Origin: Brachycybe producta
Taxonomy: Eukaryota > Arthropoda > Diplopoda > Playtdesmida > Andrognathidae
Length of the DNA stretch: 64,000 nucleotides
NCBI GenBank assembly: GCA_036925085.1
Contig: JAUPFP010000125.1
Location: 161,849-225,848, forward strand
Direction of reading: 5' to 3'
In this document: positions 1 to 11,587 of the stretch, in pieces
Layout: every line of letters starts with the position of its first letter
Numbering within the stretch: the first letter of the stretch is position 1
Translations under genes and position numbers: made by a program
Notes under the pieces: generated by a model
What the model was told of the DNA's origin: nothing
Databases searched by the model: none
What the model saw: only the letters and a program-made list of their open reading frames with translations

Positions 1-592
1 TCTTAAGGGTGTTTTTTTTTCTGTGTCGCTTGTTTTCAAGCCAATTTGTACACTTTTCAATTGGTAGCAAATAAACAAGCGAAAAAGTGGAAGGTGGGGG
101 TGGGGGGGGGGGGGGGGGGAGGGGGAAAGAAGCCAACACCTGATTGTGTGTGTCTACCGCAGGTTGTTGCTCATTAGACTGTCTTTCCTTCTATATATAA
201 AATTCTTGAATAATGCATGAGAACAATTTGTCAAATTTAGCAAGAAAAGAAAAAAGGCGTTGCTTACTACTACCTTACTTTTCTGTAGTATACAATATAC
301 TGTACAGTATATACATGTCTATATAAGAAGATTTTAAGGGGGTTTTGTGGTGTTTGTTGGTGTTGAAATTTAGGAGGCGGACTCCATAAACGACATTCAA
401 CTAACGTCTATAAGATTATGCTAATGAGGGACTAGAACCTTGAGAATGGAATAACTGATCGACAAAAAGCATGCCCCCACCCCTCTTGTAGCCTCCAGGA
501 AAAAACAACCAACATTGCCAGCTAACTTTAGCTGTTTTCATACTGAACCATATTTATTATAAGATGGTTTAGGAACAGCTGATTTTCTAACT
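1..592. other. AT-rich non-coding stretch with an 18-base G run
   Basis: There is no exon or clear element end here. A run of 18 G at 102-119, flanked by further G blocks, could form a G-quadruplex or simply be a homopolymer expansion. Confidence 0.5.
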
Positions 593-870
593 CTTGATTA
601 TTCTGTCTTTCAGAAGAGCAAAAGTAACCGAAATTAGAAGGGTAGCTCAAGCACTTAATATCTTTCAAAATAAACTTTTTACAGACAAAAATTTAAAAAA
701 AAAGTCTGTTAAAAGTTGGGTCGTTTTCATATACTACTAACAGTCTAACACGAAAAATATATTTTGAAAGATATCGACATTGATAGTGATTGAGCTGCTA
801 CTCTTCCAGTTTGTAAAACGCAGTCAAGTATTTTTTTTTCATTTTGCACCTGAAAGACACAATAATCAAG
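593..870. mobile_element. Foldback element FB1, near-complete palindromic copy
   Basis: The ends mirror each other: CTTGATTATTCTGTCTTTC on the left and GACACAATAATCAAG on the right. The arms stay complementary inward through the GTAGCTCAA-type motif, the TTTCAAAATAAACTTTTTA block and a central AAAATGA/TCGTTTTCA region. The same arm sequence recurs at least ten times in the window, which makes this a dispersed repeat. It has no coding capacity. I could not settle a target-site duplication or superfamily. Confidence 0.8.
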
Positions 871-1627
871 AATTCAGAGTGGCGTTTATACTTTAAAACC
901 AGCTTAACGCAACCAGAAGAAATATATATGCATTTTTTCAGCCAAAAAAAACTGAAGATTCATTAGAGGGAAAGTCACAAAATTGTGACAACCATACCTT
1001 AATGATGTCACTACATGTGCGTTATGCTTTATGACTTTCATAATACATTGTATATTGCATACCAGTCAATGACAAGTCTTATGACATTATTTGTCATAAT
1101 ATTTTGTAATTTGCTTTTATGACTGTTGCAAGGGTCATATCCAGACTAGAATTCTAATCTCTTAACAAGGTTTTTTTTTTTTGAAAAAGACAATTTTCAT
1201 ATTGCCCAATTATTTTTAATAAACGTATAACAGCTCTTATATTATGTTCCAATTTGCAGCAAATGCTGAAACCTAATTTATGAATGATGTTCATGTTTTT
1301 ATATATTGAAATATTCCATACAATTTGGTTCAAATTGGTCCCGACGTATTTATTCTGTTTATTCATTAAATAAGAAAATTCGTCAGTTGGGAATGTCACG
1401 TATTATAGTACTACAGAATATAAATATAACGTATTAGATTGGTTGATCATAAGAGTGAATTTGCTCGTTTATGACCGTGAAGATCCTTACTACTACTGAT
1501 GATGATGTAGCTAACTTCAATACTGTAATTCTATACAGTTTCCAAAGTAACTCATTCAAGTAAATTTGGCCAGGTACACATACAAAAACAAGTGCAAGAA
1601 ACTATATACGTATGCATATTTATATCG

Positions 1628-1682
<55 letters not shown>

Positions 1683-2067
1683 ATTGTAATATTGTATACA
1701 AAGAAAGACAGTAGTGGATTTTACCTCCAGAATAACGCACACATTAATATAAATGTATATAGCGAGTGATAAATGTGGACTCAAAACAAACAAATGCAGT
1801 ATTTTCCATTTGTGCCATTACACCACACACAAAAATCCATAAAGTTACTCATGAAACAAGTCATAAATATACAGTATGTTAAAAAAAACGTAATAGGAAG
1901 TAATATTAACTAAAAAATAACTGTTGTTAAACGCAATCACTAAAATTTAACTTTTAAGGTGGGTACCACATCTGACATTTAATTAAACGAGAACGAGGCA
2001 AAGCGAGCATGCAAATGGTTACGTATAACCGAGGCGAGGCAGCCACCCGAGGCCCAACTAATCTTAT
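871..2067. other. AT-rich non-coding stretch with an (AT)n microsatellite
   Basis: Nothing gene-like is visible. A (TA)n run of about 46 bases lies at 1632-1677 and produces the spurious YIYIYI reading frames on both strands. Several ATGACxxxxGTCAT-like inverted words occur at 990-1140. Confidence 0.5.
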
Positions 2068-2480
2068 TCCCAAATGGGGTTCCATGAAGGGAAAGTAAGG
2101 GTTCCACGAGAAAATTAAAAAAATGAGTAAATTTCACACACTGTAAAAAATTCTAGAATTTTAATAAGTTTCTTAAAATAATTTAAATTTTAATTTAGTC
2201 ACAGAAAGTCCATCTTCAGACATTCCAACGAAACTCAAAAATTAAATGAGACATAATTTTTTGATGCGATTTTTTTAATATTATTAATTAAAAGTGAATC
2301 TGATACTCTAAAATTATCATTTTATTAAGATTACGTGCCTTTTATTTTCATCCATATCTACTTTTTCTTACATTTTTCTCACTCCGTACAGGGTATTATT
2401 ATAAAAAGTACTATTGCGGTTCCATAATATTTTAAAGATTATAAAAGGGTTCCATAGTCAAATAAAATTGGGAAACACTG
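2068..2480. mobile_element. hAT-like non-autonomous element, left end degraded
   Basis: The right end, read inward on the minus strand, is CAGTGTTTCCCAA, a very common hAT (Charlie-type) terminal inverted repeat. GGGTTCCAT motifs lie inside both ends, near 2077-2100 and 2447-2455. The left end has only the CCCAAATGGGGTTCCAT part. I could not read a convincing 8-bp target-site duplication, so the left border is approximate. Confidence 0.5.
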
Positions 2481-3139
2481 CACTAAGACATTCTATAATT
2501 TTGTTTTTTGTTACAAAAACATCTACTGTAGTAAAGAAAAATTCATAAAAAATAAATTTGTGGAATGCTTTGTTACTTTTGTTACTTTTTAGCATCCATC
2601 ATAAAAGAGCGACTTCGACTTTTTTTACTTTGTTCAACAAAAGTGAGGAGGAAACTCAAACTAAACCGTTTCAATTCGACATATTCTAGGTCGAATTTCG
2701 AATGAGTGAACTTTTCATTACATTATGTAACGCAAGCGGAAGAAACACAATTTTTGAGGAAGAAAAAAATACTTGTGTATTCATTTCTATTATTACCAAA
2801 GCTTTATATATATATACTGTTGTTAAACAATTTTGTAAACAAGTAAACTGCACAAGAAAAAAAAATGTAATTGACATTAAAAATACATGTACTTCATTCT
2901 CAGTTAAATCCATTTAAGCAGTCACTACTAGAGCTATACCAATTTGAGAGAAAATTAATTTTTGGTTACCTACTTGCAATAGTGTTTCAAAATTATAAAG
3001 TGACGTTCTTGACAAAAAGAACACAAGGGTCGATATTACAAGCAATATCTTTACTCATATCACGAGTTCAATCAATTACTCCAAAAGAAAAATGTGATCA
3101 AATGTAAAATAAAATTTGTGAAATCAAAATTAAAAGTTA
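2481..3139. other. AT-rich non-coding stretch
   Basis: Only short reading frames of under 80 codons, with compositionally biased residues and no recognisable domain. No repeat ends were recognised. Confidence 0.45.
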
Positions 3140-4000
3140 TGTAACATGCCTGGACCCCGTCTAGGCGGTTCTTTGTTTTGACTGTCTTTGTTGGGTGGCT
3201 GGTCCCAGACTAGCTGGTTGAGTTAGGATTGTGTGACACTCCACGCGCTCTGTGCTCGGGCTTTGTAAGTTGCCAGATGATCCAGGTCTACCGGTTGACC
3301 TGGATGCACGGCCCTTGGTCGCGCCTCCGCTTCTTGTTGGAGTCGGACTCCCTGGCATTGTTGATTCTGGTTGTTTTGGGGTTTCTGTGTAGATGGGACT
3401 CCCGAGTTCCCACAATTTAAAGAGGCAGCGATGACTACACCCCCCCAGAGGTGTCTGCAAAGAAAAAGACTCTTTCTTTGGTGATTAACTGGTTTATTTT
3501 ATAAGATAATGCAATACATTATGAAGCGATATAAAATAATAAGCGTACTGATTTCTCAGGATATTCTGTGCTCAGAATATCCAACTTCTCACTTCAAAAT
3601 CAACAAAATCAGTCTCCGAGCCTGCCCTGAGCATGTTCACCCATAGGTCCGACTGACCAATGGTGAGTCTTGATTCCCAAATATCTCCTTATTTGGCATC
3701 AAATTCTGAGAAGAATCTGAATAATTCCAGAGAACTTATTCTGAATTTAACAGCTATTTTTAATTGTGAAAAATTTCAAAATTTCTATTTAGAAGTTTCT
3801 ATTTTTAGAAAGTCTGTTTTCTAAAATCATTTAAACTGTCAAAATTCGTGAGAATTTCTGACTGAATTCTCAACGAATTTGATATCTTTTGGTAACTGGT
3901 CAGTTTTAGACACCACATGGTGCCATCCCGTGAAAGGAGTTATGAAGTGAGCGACCTCACTCACATGTGTGCAGCTGGCACATGTGTGGGTGGTGTCACA
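3140..4000 (-). mobile_element. Solo LTR of an LTR retrotransposon (861 bp)
   Basis: The element begins TGTAACATGCCTGG and ends GGTGGTGTCACA. It is flanked by GTTA at 3136-3139 and GTTA at 4001-4004, a 4-bp duplication. It is much more GC-rich at its low-coordinate end than the surroundings. Ends and layout match the solo LTRs at 6555 and 36576. Orientation is taken from those copies: the GC-rich end that meets the internal region is at the low coordinate, so the LTR is on the minus strand. A minus-strand frame across 3161-3460 is rich in S, P, T, G and R, but it closes before the LTR edge, unlike in the other two copies. No internal retrotransposon genes remain, consistent with LTR-LTR recombination. 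Confidence 0.8.
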
Positions 4001-4545
4001 GTTATGATCTCAACAAATTATGAAAACAAAAACAAGCACTTCCTAATTTTCGACCACTGAATACATGTATATCGTACAAAAACTTAAAATGTATTGCATT
4101 TTTGATGAAAAAAACATACAAAACACTGGTTAATGCCAAGTTTCCAGAGTAAGTAATACTAATTATCAATTTTAAACTTTAAAAATCACAAACAGTCACA
4201 CGATATATAAATTCAAAGTAAAGACGAATAATTTAAACTTTTCAACAAATTGAATTTGTTTTCAACTTGTGAAGGTGATTCTGGTAGCCAATATTACGTT
4301 TCTTAGCTTTACTTTAAGCAACGTTTTAGAATACGGCCCGTTAGTTAGCAAAAGATTAATGGCCACATTCTTAAACGTTGCTTAATACAGAGTAAAAGCT
4401 TAAACAATGTTATTAAGCATAAAAAAATTCCCCTTAGACTTGCTATAAAAAATCTTCTCAGTTCTGTTTTAGACTTATCTCTTATTTTAAGCAATGTTTT
4501 AGAACACAAGACGTAAAAATTACCAACAAAATTCATCTTATACGG
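4001..4545. other. AT-rich non-coding stretch
   Basis: There is no exon signal. AAGCAACGTTTTAGAA (4315 area) and AAGCAATGTTTTAGAA (4489 area) repeat one another, with TTAAACGTTGCTTAA in inverse orientation between them. This suggests a small degraded palindrome. Confidence 0.4.
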
Positions 4546-4833
4546 CAGTGGTTCTCAAACTTGTTTTTGCTCACGGCAATATATTTTATGCCTGAAGAAA
4601 TCGTGGCACACCTAGTAAAAATCACGGCACACTGGTGTACTTCGATACATTCTTCAAAAACCCATTGGTTTAGTGCTTAAGTAGTATAAGACGTTTTTCC
4701 CTTTATTTTGCTTTTCCCCAATAAAGTGAATATATTAAATAATATAAACACAACCAATATAAATTCCAAAATTTGGCGGCACACTTAGCAAAACTCACGG
4801 TACACTAGTGTGAACCCTTTGGGAATAACCGCT
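4546..4833. mobile_element. hAT-like miniature element
   Basis: The left end CAGTGGTTCTCAAACTTG is a textbook hAT terminal motif. The right end, CCCTTTGGGAATAACCGCT, is its inverted and diverged partner. Flanks are TTATACGG (4538-4545) and TTATACAA (4834-4841), an 8-bp duplication with two mismatches, as expected for an old hAT insertion. TCACGGCACAC and related words repeat inside. It carries no transposase. Confidence 0.75.
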
Positions 4834-4841
4834 TTATACAA

Positions 4842-5616
4842 CATTCAGTGCTTTTTTTTTTTAAACCTATCGTTAAACTGATTTTTATTAAATGTATGAG
4901 TTATCATCCGTGTGTTCTTTACTGTATACGTATACGTGTGTCATATGTTTGTGTGTGTGTTTGAAAAAATAAACACACACAGTTGAAAATGCAACATTAA
5001 ATTTATTACTTTCTAAAGTATATTCAGTGTAGTACATCAAAAGGGATGAAAACATTTCATTTGAATCTCAGTTGGCACAGCTTGAAGCATCATATTTGAT
5101 GTTTAAAACCCCTTACTCCCCACCTTAAACCCCTATCTTCGTCTCCCCCTCCTCACTTTACGTAATAACTTAAAAATGGAAGAGAATAAAAAACAAAAAG
5201 AATAAGAGAAAAAAAGATCGTTAAGTGACATTTACAATTCACATTGGCTTCAATGCACTCGAATGATATAAAATTCTGACCGCGAAACAACAGAAGAAGA
5301 AAAAATGAAAAGCACTCAACATTTTCATGCTCTTCTAAACAGAACCCCAAAAATCTTGACGTTTTCTCATTTTTTTTTGGGGGGGGGGGGGGGGGGGGGG
5401 GAGGAAGCAGAATCAAAAATATGAAGTATATAAAAAAATGTCGAAACAACTCATCAACAAATACATTTTTAAATTGCAATTTAATGTTCTAAAATTATTT
5501 ATATATGATGACAGTATAACTGCACATCATCACTTGTTATCAGAACTTGAATGCAAATAAAACTTCGAAAATTTCGCAATTTTTTTTTATAGAAATTATG
5601 CATTTTGTGCAAATAT
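4842..5616. other. Non-coding stretch with a 23-base G run
   Basis: The run of about 23 G at 5379-5401 follows a T run. The predicted polyproline frame on the minus strand is an artefact of it. There is a short (GT)n/(CA)n hairpin at 4930-4982. Confidence 0.5.
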
Positions 5617-5879
5617 GAGACAGACTAATCATAGGTCACTAGGTGACCTACACTTTCAGATAGCTATTTGGAGAAGAACCAATGGGTCACTCACTGACCT
5701 ACACTTTTTTTACATTCTGATGGTCTGCGCCCCTCAGATCCCCTGCAACAAGCTTAATTTAACGTAACTCCAAATCTAATAACGGATATAAAAAAGTTCT
5801 AAAATCTAGAAGTAGGTCAGTGAGTGACTTACAAGTTCTGAAGTGTAGGTCACCTAGTGACCTACGATTAGTCTGTTCC
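5617..5879. mobile_element. Palindromic MITE with 9-bp target-site duplication (263 bp)
   Basis: The terminal inverted repeats contain ACAGACTAATC, then TAGGTCACTAGGTGACCTAC, and continue inward with a second GGTCA.TGAGTGAC pair. The flanks are the perfect 9-mer TGCAAATAT at 5608-5616 and 5880-5888. Nine-base duplications are typical of Mutator-like elements. It has no coding sequence. Confidence 0.85.
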
Positions 5880-6383
5880 TGCAAATATAAATAAATTCGA
5901 AAAGTGCAAAATATGCACACAAAAAAACTTCATTTTATGTAAATTTACAATATGCATATTATATAATAGAAGCACAATTAATTAAATATCTAAAGCAATT
6001 AATAGATAGGCCTACCTACAATCATCAAACGCAATAACCAAAAAATACAAAATCTAAATAATTTGGTTTAAGAAACCCTTTGTAGAATTTTTTTTCAAAA
6101 AAGGATTTGTTTTATAGAAATAAGTAAAATTCTGTGACTTTATGCAAATTTCCAAAAATTATGCAACTTGTGCATTTCATGCATTTTTATTTTAAATTAA
6201 ACTGATTAAGAATCACTTAAAAGTAAATTTACACACTTTTCACCAGCTTTAAAAGACAAAGACGGGTCATTTTTAAACTGTCATCAACTGTTTATTTTAA
6301 AATAAATCATTTTGATATTACTTTTACTTTATTCCTTTACAATTCTAGTTTTTTTTTTCCAAAATCATTAATGATGAGCATAA

Positions 6384-6511
6384 GGTTCTTGGCACAAAGG
6401 CGACTTTTAACTGTTTGACAAGGTTGACGTTTTCAATAGAAAAAACATTGCGACGAAAGCCCAGGGCCCTTCGACTTCATTTTGTCTTTCAAAAGACGCC
6501 TGGGTTTCCAA
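6384..6511. mobile_element. Short palindromic repeat, GGCCCTTGG-type family
   Basis: It begins AAGGTTCTTGGCACAAAGGCG and ends AAGACGCCTGGGTTTCCAACCC, with CTTCGACTTCATTTTGTC inside. The same layout is seen at 58431-58672 and 61811-61987, so this is a diverged member of a dispersed family. Borders are approximate. Confidence 0.55.
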
Positions 6512-6554
6512 CCCAAAATTTAAATCTTCCATTCGTCAGTATCATCATGTACCT

Positions 6555-7404
6555 TGTGACACCCTGTAGAAACAGAAGGTGAAACACTCAAGTCGAAAAT
6601 TCAGTCTTCACAGCATGGCACCAATTGGTGCACAGATGTTCGGACTTGGGTGGTCTGAATTCTAGAGAATTCGTGGAACCAAGTCCGACCGTGAGAAAAT
6701 TGGGAATAAGTCCCAAAAATATTTCTCCTTATGATTTAGTATCTCCGGCCCAGGGCAATGATTGGCCCAGTTATTCAATCATTGAGCCCTGAGGTGACAG
6801 TTGCCCCTCCCAGGAGACCGGACAAGTGAGCTTGAGACTTGAGTGTGAGGACAGTCAGAGTTTAGACACTGAGTAACACGGACAGTCTTGAGAATTAAAA
6901 AGAGTAAACTTGAACCAGAGTACAGAGTTCAAGAAGGAATAAGTTCTGACTTAGAGTAAAAGAATAATGTAAAGAGTGTTATCAATAATGTAACAAAGAG
7001 TTAGTAAAGAGACATTTTATTATACATAAACCTGTGCAAGTGTTGTGTATTTGAACTATATTGGGTTTCTGTACTCCTAAAATAGAGGAGTATCCAGCAG
7101 AAGGTACTGAGACACAGCCTGAGTCCCTCTGCCTGGAGCCTCCAGCAATCCAACGAAAAGGACTTGAGTGACTTCGGCATTGTCACGCCCTATATCCAAA
7201 AATCCCTAGGAAAGACGGTCTTTTTGTGGGCCGTACCAGGCAAGGCAAGTAAATGTCGCGCCCGGTGAACCCAACCCCCAGAGGTACATCAGAGGCTGGC
7301 CCGCAGCAGTTGACAACAGAGCCGACCCCGGCACCACCGATTCAGAGAGAACAACGGCAACGAAGTTCGAGAAACGGCGGCGCCAAAGGGCCAGTCACGT
7401 CACA
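6555..7404 (+). mobile_element. Solo LTR of an LTR retrotransposon (850 bp)
   Basis: It starts TGTGACACCCTG and ends CACGTCACA, so the termini TGTGAC/GTCACA are perfectly inverted. ACCT flanks it on both sides (6551-6554, 7405-7408). It shares long stretches, in opposite orientation, with 36576-37285: the GAGCCCTGAGGTGACAGTTG block, the GGTCTTTTTGTGGGC block and the GGGCCAG.CACGTCACA end. An ATG at 7253 opens a proline- and arginine-rich frame that passes the LTR 3' end without a stop. This suggests that the lost internal gag-like reading frame began inside the 5' LTR. No primer-binding site or internal genes follow. Confidence 0.85.
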
Positions 7405-8496
7405 ACCTTGTAATGAATCTCACACCAAATGAAACATTCTCAAAACAGATAAAATTGCTAAATAACCTGACATTTTATTGAAACCAAAGCGTTAGTTATT
7501 TTTAAACCAGTTTCAATGTTGGCTATTTATTGCGATGCATTGAAAAAAAAGTCTGAAAAAAAAAAGATATTGACCAAAAAATATAATCTAAATCGATGCG
7601 AGCCAAGTTGAATGGCAGATAATCTAAAATAACAGTGACTATTTTGCTATACAGATAGATAGGTAGATCCACGTGAAGTGGAGGAAGAGCGGTCGGTGGA
7701 ACAAAAACAAACGATTCAACGAGCGTAGTTATACGGAACTACTTAAGTATCGAACTATGGTCCTAATAACCAGGCTACCACATTCCATGTAAAACCTATG
7801 AGAGGAACGCGACTCTTACTTATCGGATACATTTATTATTGCGACATTTAAGTCCTGTATAATCAGCGTATTTTTCTTAATTGCTGCAACAATATGTAGT
7901 CCACACGTATCTCTGTTCCACTTAAAACTAGATGGGTAATTAAATGTGGATACAATCTTGTTGGTTTACTCCAACATAATCACATACTGTAAAAGGAGAA
8001 TTGTTTGAATTCGAAGATCGTTTTTGGTCAAAAGACAAAACAAATAATTATATATTCACTTGCCTTGAGGGTAAACCTTATGAAAGAAAACGAAACGCAT
8101 ATGTAACCCATGTAGAGTTCTATACTGTAAGAGAACGCATATACATTTAGTTGTGAAGCATGTATTTTCAATTTGAAAAATTACTCTGCAAGAAGTCAAG
8201 AAGCCATGTGGCAGAGAAACAAAAGTCCCATTGCAACAGCGTGTGAAATGCATTGTCAAAACTCAAAGGATATAAACCTAATAACAATTGCAATGTGTTC
8301 TGGGTGCAGATGAAATAATGTATTGTCAGAAAATGAAGAGCTCCATAATACAAGTTTATTTTCATGTTTAAAATCCTCTGCAAAAGAGTCCCATTGATTT
8401 ACCATCCTAGGAACAAATGACCAGTAATATGAATCGGTCCTTGCAAAAAAATATATAATTTTGTTAAGAGTGGTCAGTCACCCCTACCCATATATA
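7405..8496. other. AT-rich non-coding stretch
   Basis: No element ends or exons recognised. The overlapping minus-strand frames at 8056-8383 have no domain-like sequence. Confidence 0.45.
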
Positions 8497-8723
8497 CAGT
8501 AGAACGTCGATTATCGGAACTATATTGTCGGATATGACTAGTTCCAATAAACGAAAATTCATATAATCAAATTCGCAATAAAAAGTGGAGAAAAGTAAGA
8601 AAAAAAAAAAACAAATTTCAAATTTTTTTTCATTTCCATAAGAATAAGTATAATACGCTCGTAAATTGGTTCCGATAACCGACGGTTGAGATAACCGACA
8701 TTCCCATAATCGACGCTCTACTG
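8497..8723. mobile_element. Pogo/Tigger-like MITE (227 bp)
   Basis: The left end CAGTAGAACGTCGATTATCG and right end CATAATCGACGCTCTACTG are inverted repeats of the classic pogo/Tigger terminal type. They are flanked by TA dinucleotides (8495-8496, 8724-8725). The interior is AT-rich and non-coding. Confidence 0.8.
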
Positions 8724-10282
8724 TAATGCCTAATATCTTGTACACACATGAGCTAAATGAATTCAAATTAAATGTGTTTAGGTGAATTATACGGAATCCA
8801 GTTAAGGACATGAACCCAAATAAAAACTGACTTTATTATTAATATTTTAAATTGAAATACTAAATCAATATTTTGTCAATAGTTTATATTATTGGATTTA
8901 AGTATTAATCTCAATATTTTCAGATTATTAACTGAATAAATTGAATGCGACATATTGTCCGTTTGCCCTTCACAGGGCTCTGTAGAACGTGTATAACAAT
9001 ATTTAACATATTTAAATGCGTTTAACTGTGTATGTGTGTCGAAGGTATTACACAGTTTACTTGAAGTCAGTTTAGGACAAGAACCTTCTATCGTCCATTT
9101 AAAAAAATATGTTTAGAGTAAAATCTGTCCTCCCTGCAAGTAAATTGTCCCAACCAAGCTTCAAAAGCATTTTTTGTCACCTGCTCATTAAATCTCATAT
9201 TTGCCACAAACAAACCTAGCCGCTGTACAACTGAACGATTTCAACAGAATGAACTAACTCTACAGTGTGACGACTCCACACGGTACTATACTGCACAAAA
9301 GGAAGATACATACTGTACATCAACACTTGTATCAAGATAAGTATTACCGTGTAATCTCTCACATTGCCAAAACAAAAAAAAAGTAGACGACGAATTTGAT
9401 GGGGAAGAAAAGGTGTAGATAGAAAAAAAAAAAAAAAACTCCTGGATAGCAAGATCGAAGGAGGAGAAACGAAATTAGACAGGGGAGGAAATAAAAACGT
9501 ACTTGTTTCCTATGGGGAAGTATGAGAAAGAAAGAAAGAAACAACAAAATGTAAGACGAGAAAACACACTGCGAACAATGACAGATGATAAAAGCTTGAA
9601 GAAAAAAAAAAAAAGAAATCCTTGTTCTCCCGTTTTTTTCTTCTTCTTCTTTTTTCGTCATTCTTATTTTTACATGTCGTGTTTGGCTACTAGACAGTTG
9701 TCTAAACGAAAAACACGATATACTTCTTTTTCTTCTTCTCCATATATACATATACAAATATACAGTATATAGGAAGATGGAAAAAAACGAATAATACACA
9801 TTCTTCCGTCTTTTTTTTTTTGCCACCTCAAGAAAAAAAAAAACATTCACAATGTTTGAAGAACCTCTTTTACAATGTCGACACAAAATAAGACCCATTT
9901 CTACTAAGTTTATCATCCGAATACAAAATAAATATATCAACACATCAGACACAAAAGGCTCAACACCATTAAGGACCATACATTATCACACACACACACA
10001 GAGCGCGAGAAAAACACTGAAAAATACATTATACGAGTTAAAAAGTACAAAAAAAAAGGCCTAAAGCACTAATAATATAAAAACTAACCCCCTGAAAAAA
10101 GGCAATCACTGATAGCACAGCCGTTAAAAGATGGATACATTTACAACGTCTTGTTACCCTAATAATTTTTAGTGTTTTTTTTTTTAAATATTTCAAAGTT
10201 TGTTAGAAACTAGAAGAGTAAAGGAATCATCTAAAATAGTAACTTGTAAAATGTACGTTTTTATAGCAATTTTTTAAAAAAA
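8724..10282. other. Non-coding stretch, purine/pyrimidine-biased
   Basis: Long A/G and T/C runs at 9410-9850 produce phenylalanine- or lysine-rich spurious frames on both strands, including one of 206 codons. I judge none of them real. Confidence 0.5.
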
Positions 10283-10517
10283 AGTTTTAAAAGATATCAT
10301 AATGGCGAGAACCAACATGCAGAAAAACGTCAACTGAAAATATAATTTATCTAAATTAAATCATTCTATTCTATTTATTTTTTTGCTTTTAGTTTTCGGT
10401 CTACTGTCTGCTAAGCAAAGAAACAGAATATAATTATTTAATTAAGAGTAATTCTACATTATTTTCAGTTGGCATTTTCTGCATGTTGGTTATTGAGCCT
10501 TATGATAACTTTTAACA
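10283..10517. mobile_element. Foldback element with roughly 60-bp imperfect arms
   Basis: Left-arm words TATCATAATGGCGAGAACC and AACATGCAGAAAAACGTC are mirrored on the right by CATTTTCTGCATGTTGG and TTATTGAGCCTTATGATAAC, around an AT-rich spacer. No target-site duplication was settled. Confidence 0.65.
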
Positions 10518-11587
10518 CTTAAATTTCAGGTTTTTTGTCGGCATATGGGATCTTGACCTTATATAAAACATTGAGTTTTCTATTTTCTAATAAAAGTAAT
10601 TCCAAAAGTCTATTCTAAAATGAAAAAAAAGCTAAAAAGGAGCAGTCCTCCTTAAAATCATTCCCACATCAAAACAAACGTTTGCAGAATGTTCGGCAAA
10701 CGTCTGGAATTAATGTGGACGAATTTTCTAACATTTTTGTTAAACTTGTCGTTTGCAAAAATGATTGCTAGAAATGTCGTCCATACAATAATAATCAATA
10801 TATGTACAATTTTTTCAATAAACTTGTGTGTGAAACATCATCATCCCTAATGGAGAAAACGATTTTCATAAATTCCGTGAACAAATTCACAAGTCATTTG
10901 CTGAAAGGTTAAAAAAACATTAAAAAAATGTCGTGTTGAATGCGCCAAGCCTCATGCTCAAATTGGAGGCTTATTTTTAAATGGTTAGTCCTGATTCATA
11001 CCATGATAATGTAAATTAAGGTAAGCTCGTGACTTTCCATGGGCAAAATACCGTATTACTTGGTTTATTTGAAAAATGCACTAACAACGCAGTAGAACGC
11101 AAATTTAAATTAACCTGCATTAACCTCATGGTCTGAACTAGGCCTTACATATAATTATATTTTAACTAAGTTTAATAAATATATTCTTTTTTTCCATTTC
11201 ACACATTCTTCTACGTGATTTAATCACATTCTTTGCAACAAAAATAAAAGAAGAAAAAAAAAAAAAAAAAAACGAAAGAAAGCAAAAAAAAAAAGTACAA
11301 TTTTTCTGCTGAATTCCGAATCTGAAACAAGATATTTATTTTTATCCTCTTAAAAATTTTAACAGGTTCAAGTGATTAATGATAATATCACGTGATGGAA
11401 TTTGTATTAAAAAACACAAAGCTGCTGCTGTTGCTGTATTCGTTACACTCAAACACATGTGTCAAGCTCTTTAATAATTTAATCATGAGAAAAGTCATCT
11501 TGACACAACATGGAAAGTCTAAAAAACCTTGCAAAAGGTTTCCACAGCTAAATTACGCTTCATTTATAACATATATATATATATATA
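10518..11587. other. AT-rich non-coding stretch
   Basis: Nothing recognised beyond A/T homopolymers and an (AT)n run ending at 11587, where the next element is inserted. Confidence 0.45.

Noticed and set aside
3161..3460. 99-codon frame on the minus strand rich in S, P, G, R
   Set aside because: It lies wholly inside a solo LTR. It may echo a former retrotransposon N-terminus but is not a host gene.
9359..9979. 206-codon open frame on the minus strand
   Set aside because: Composition is almost entirely F, L, S, Y and K from purine/pyrimidine tracts. No domain, and frames are open on both strands across the same tracts.
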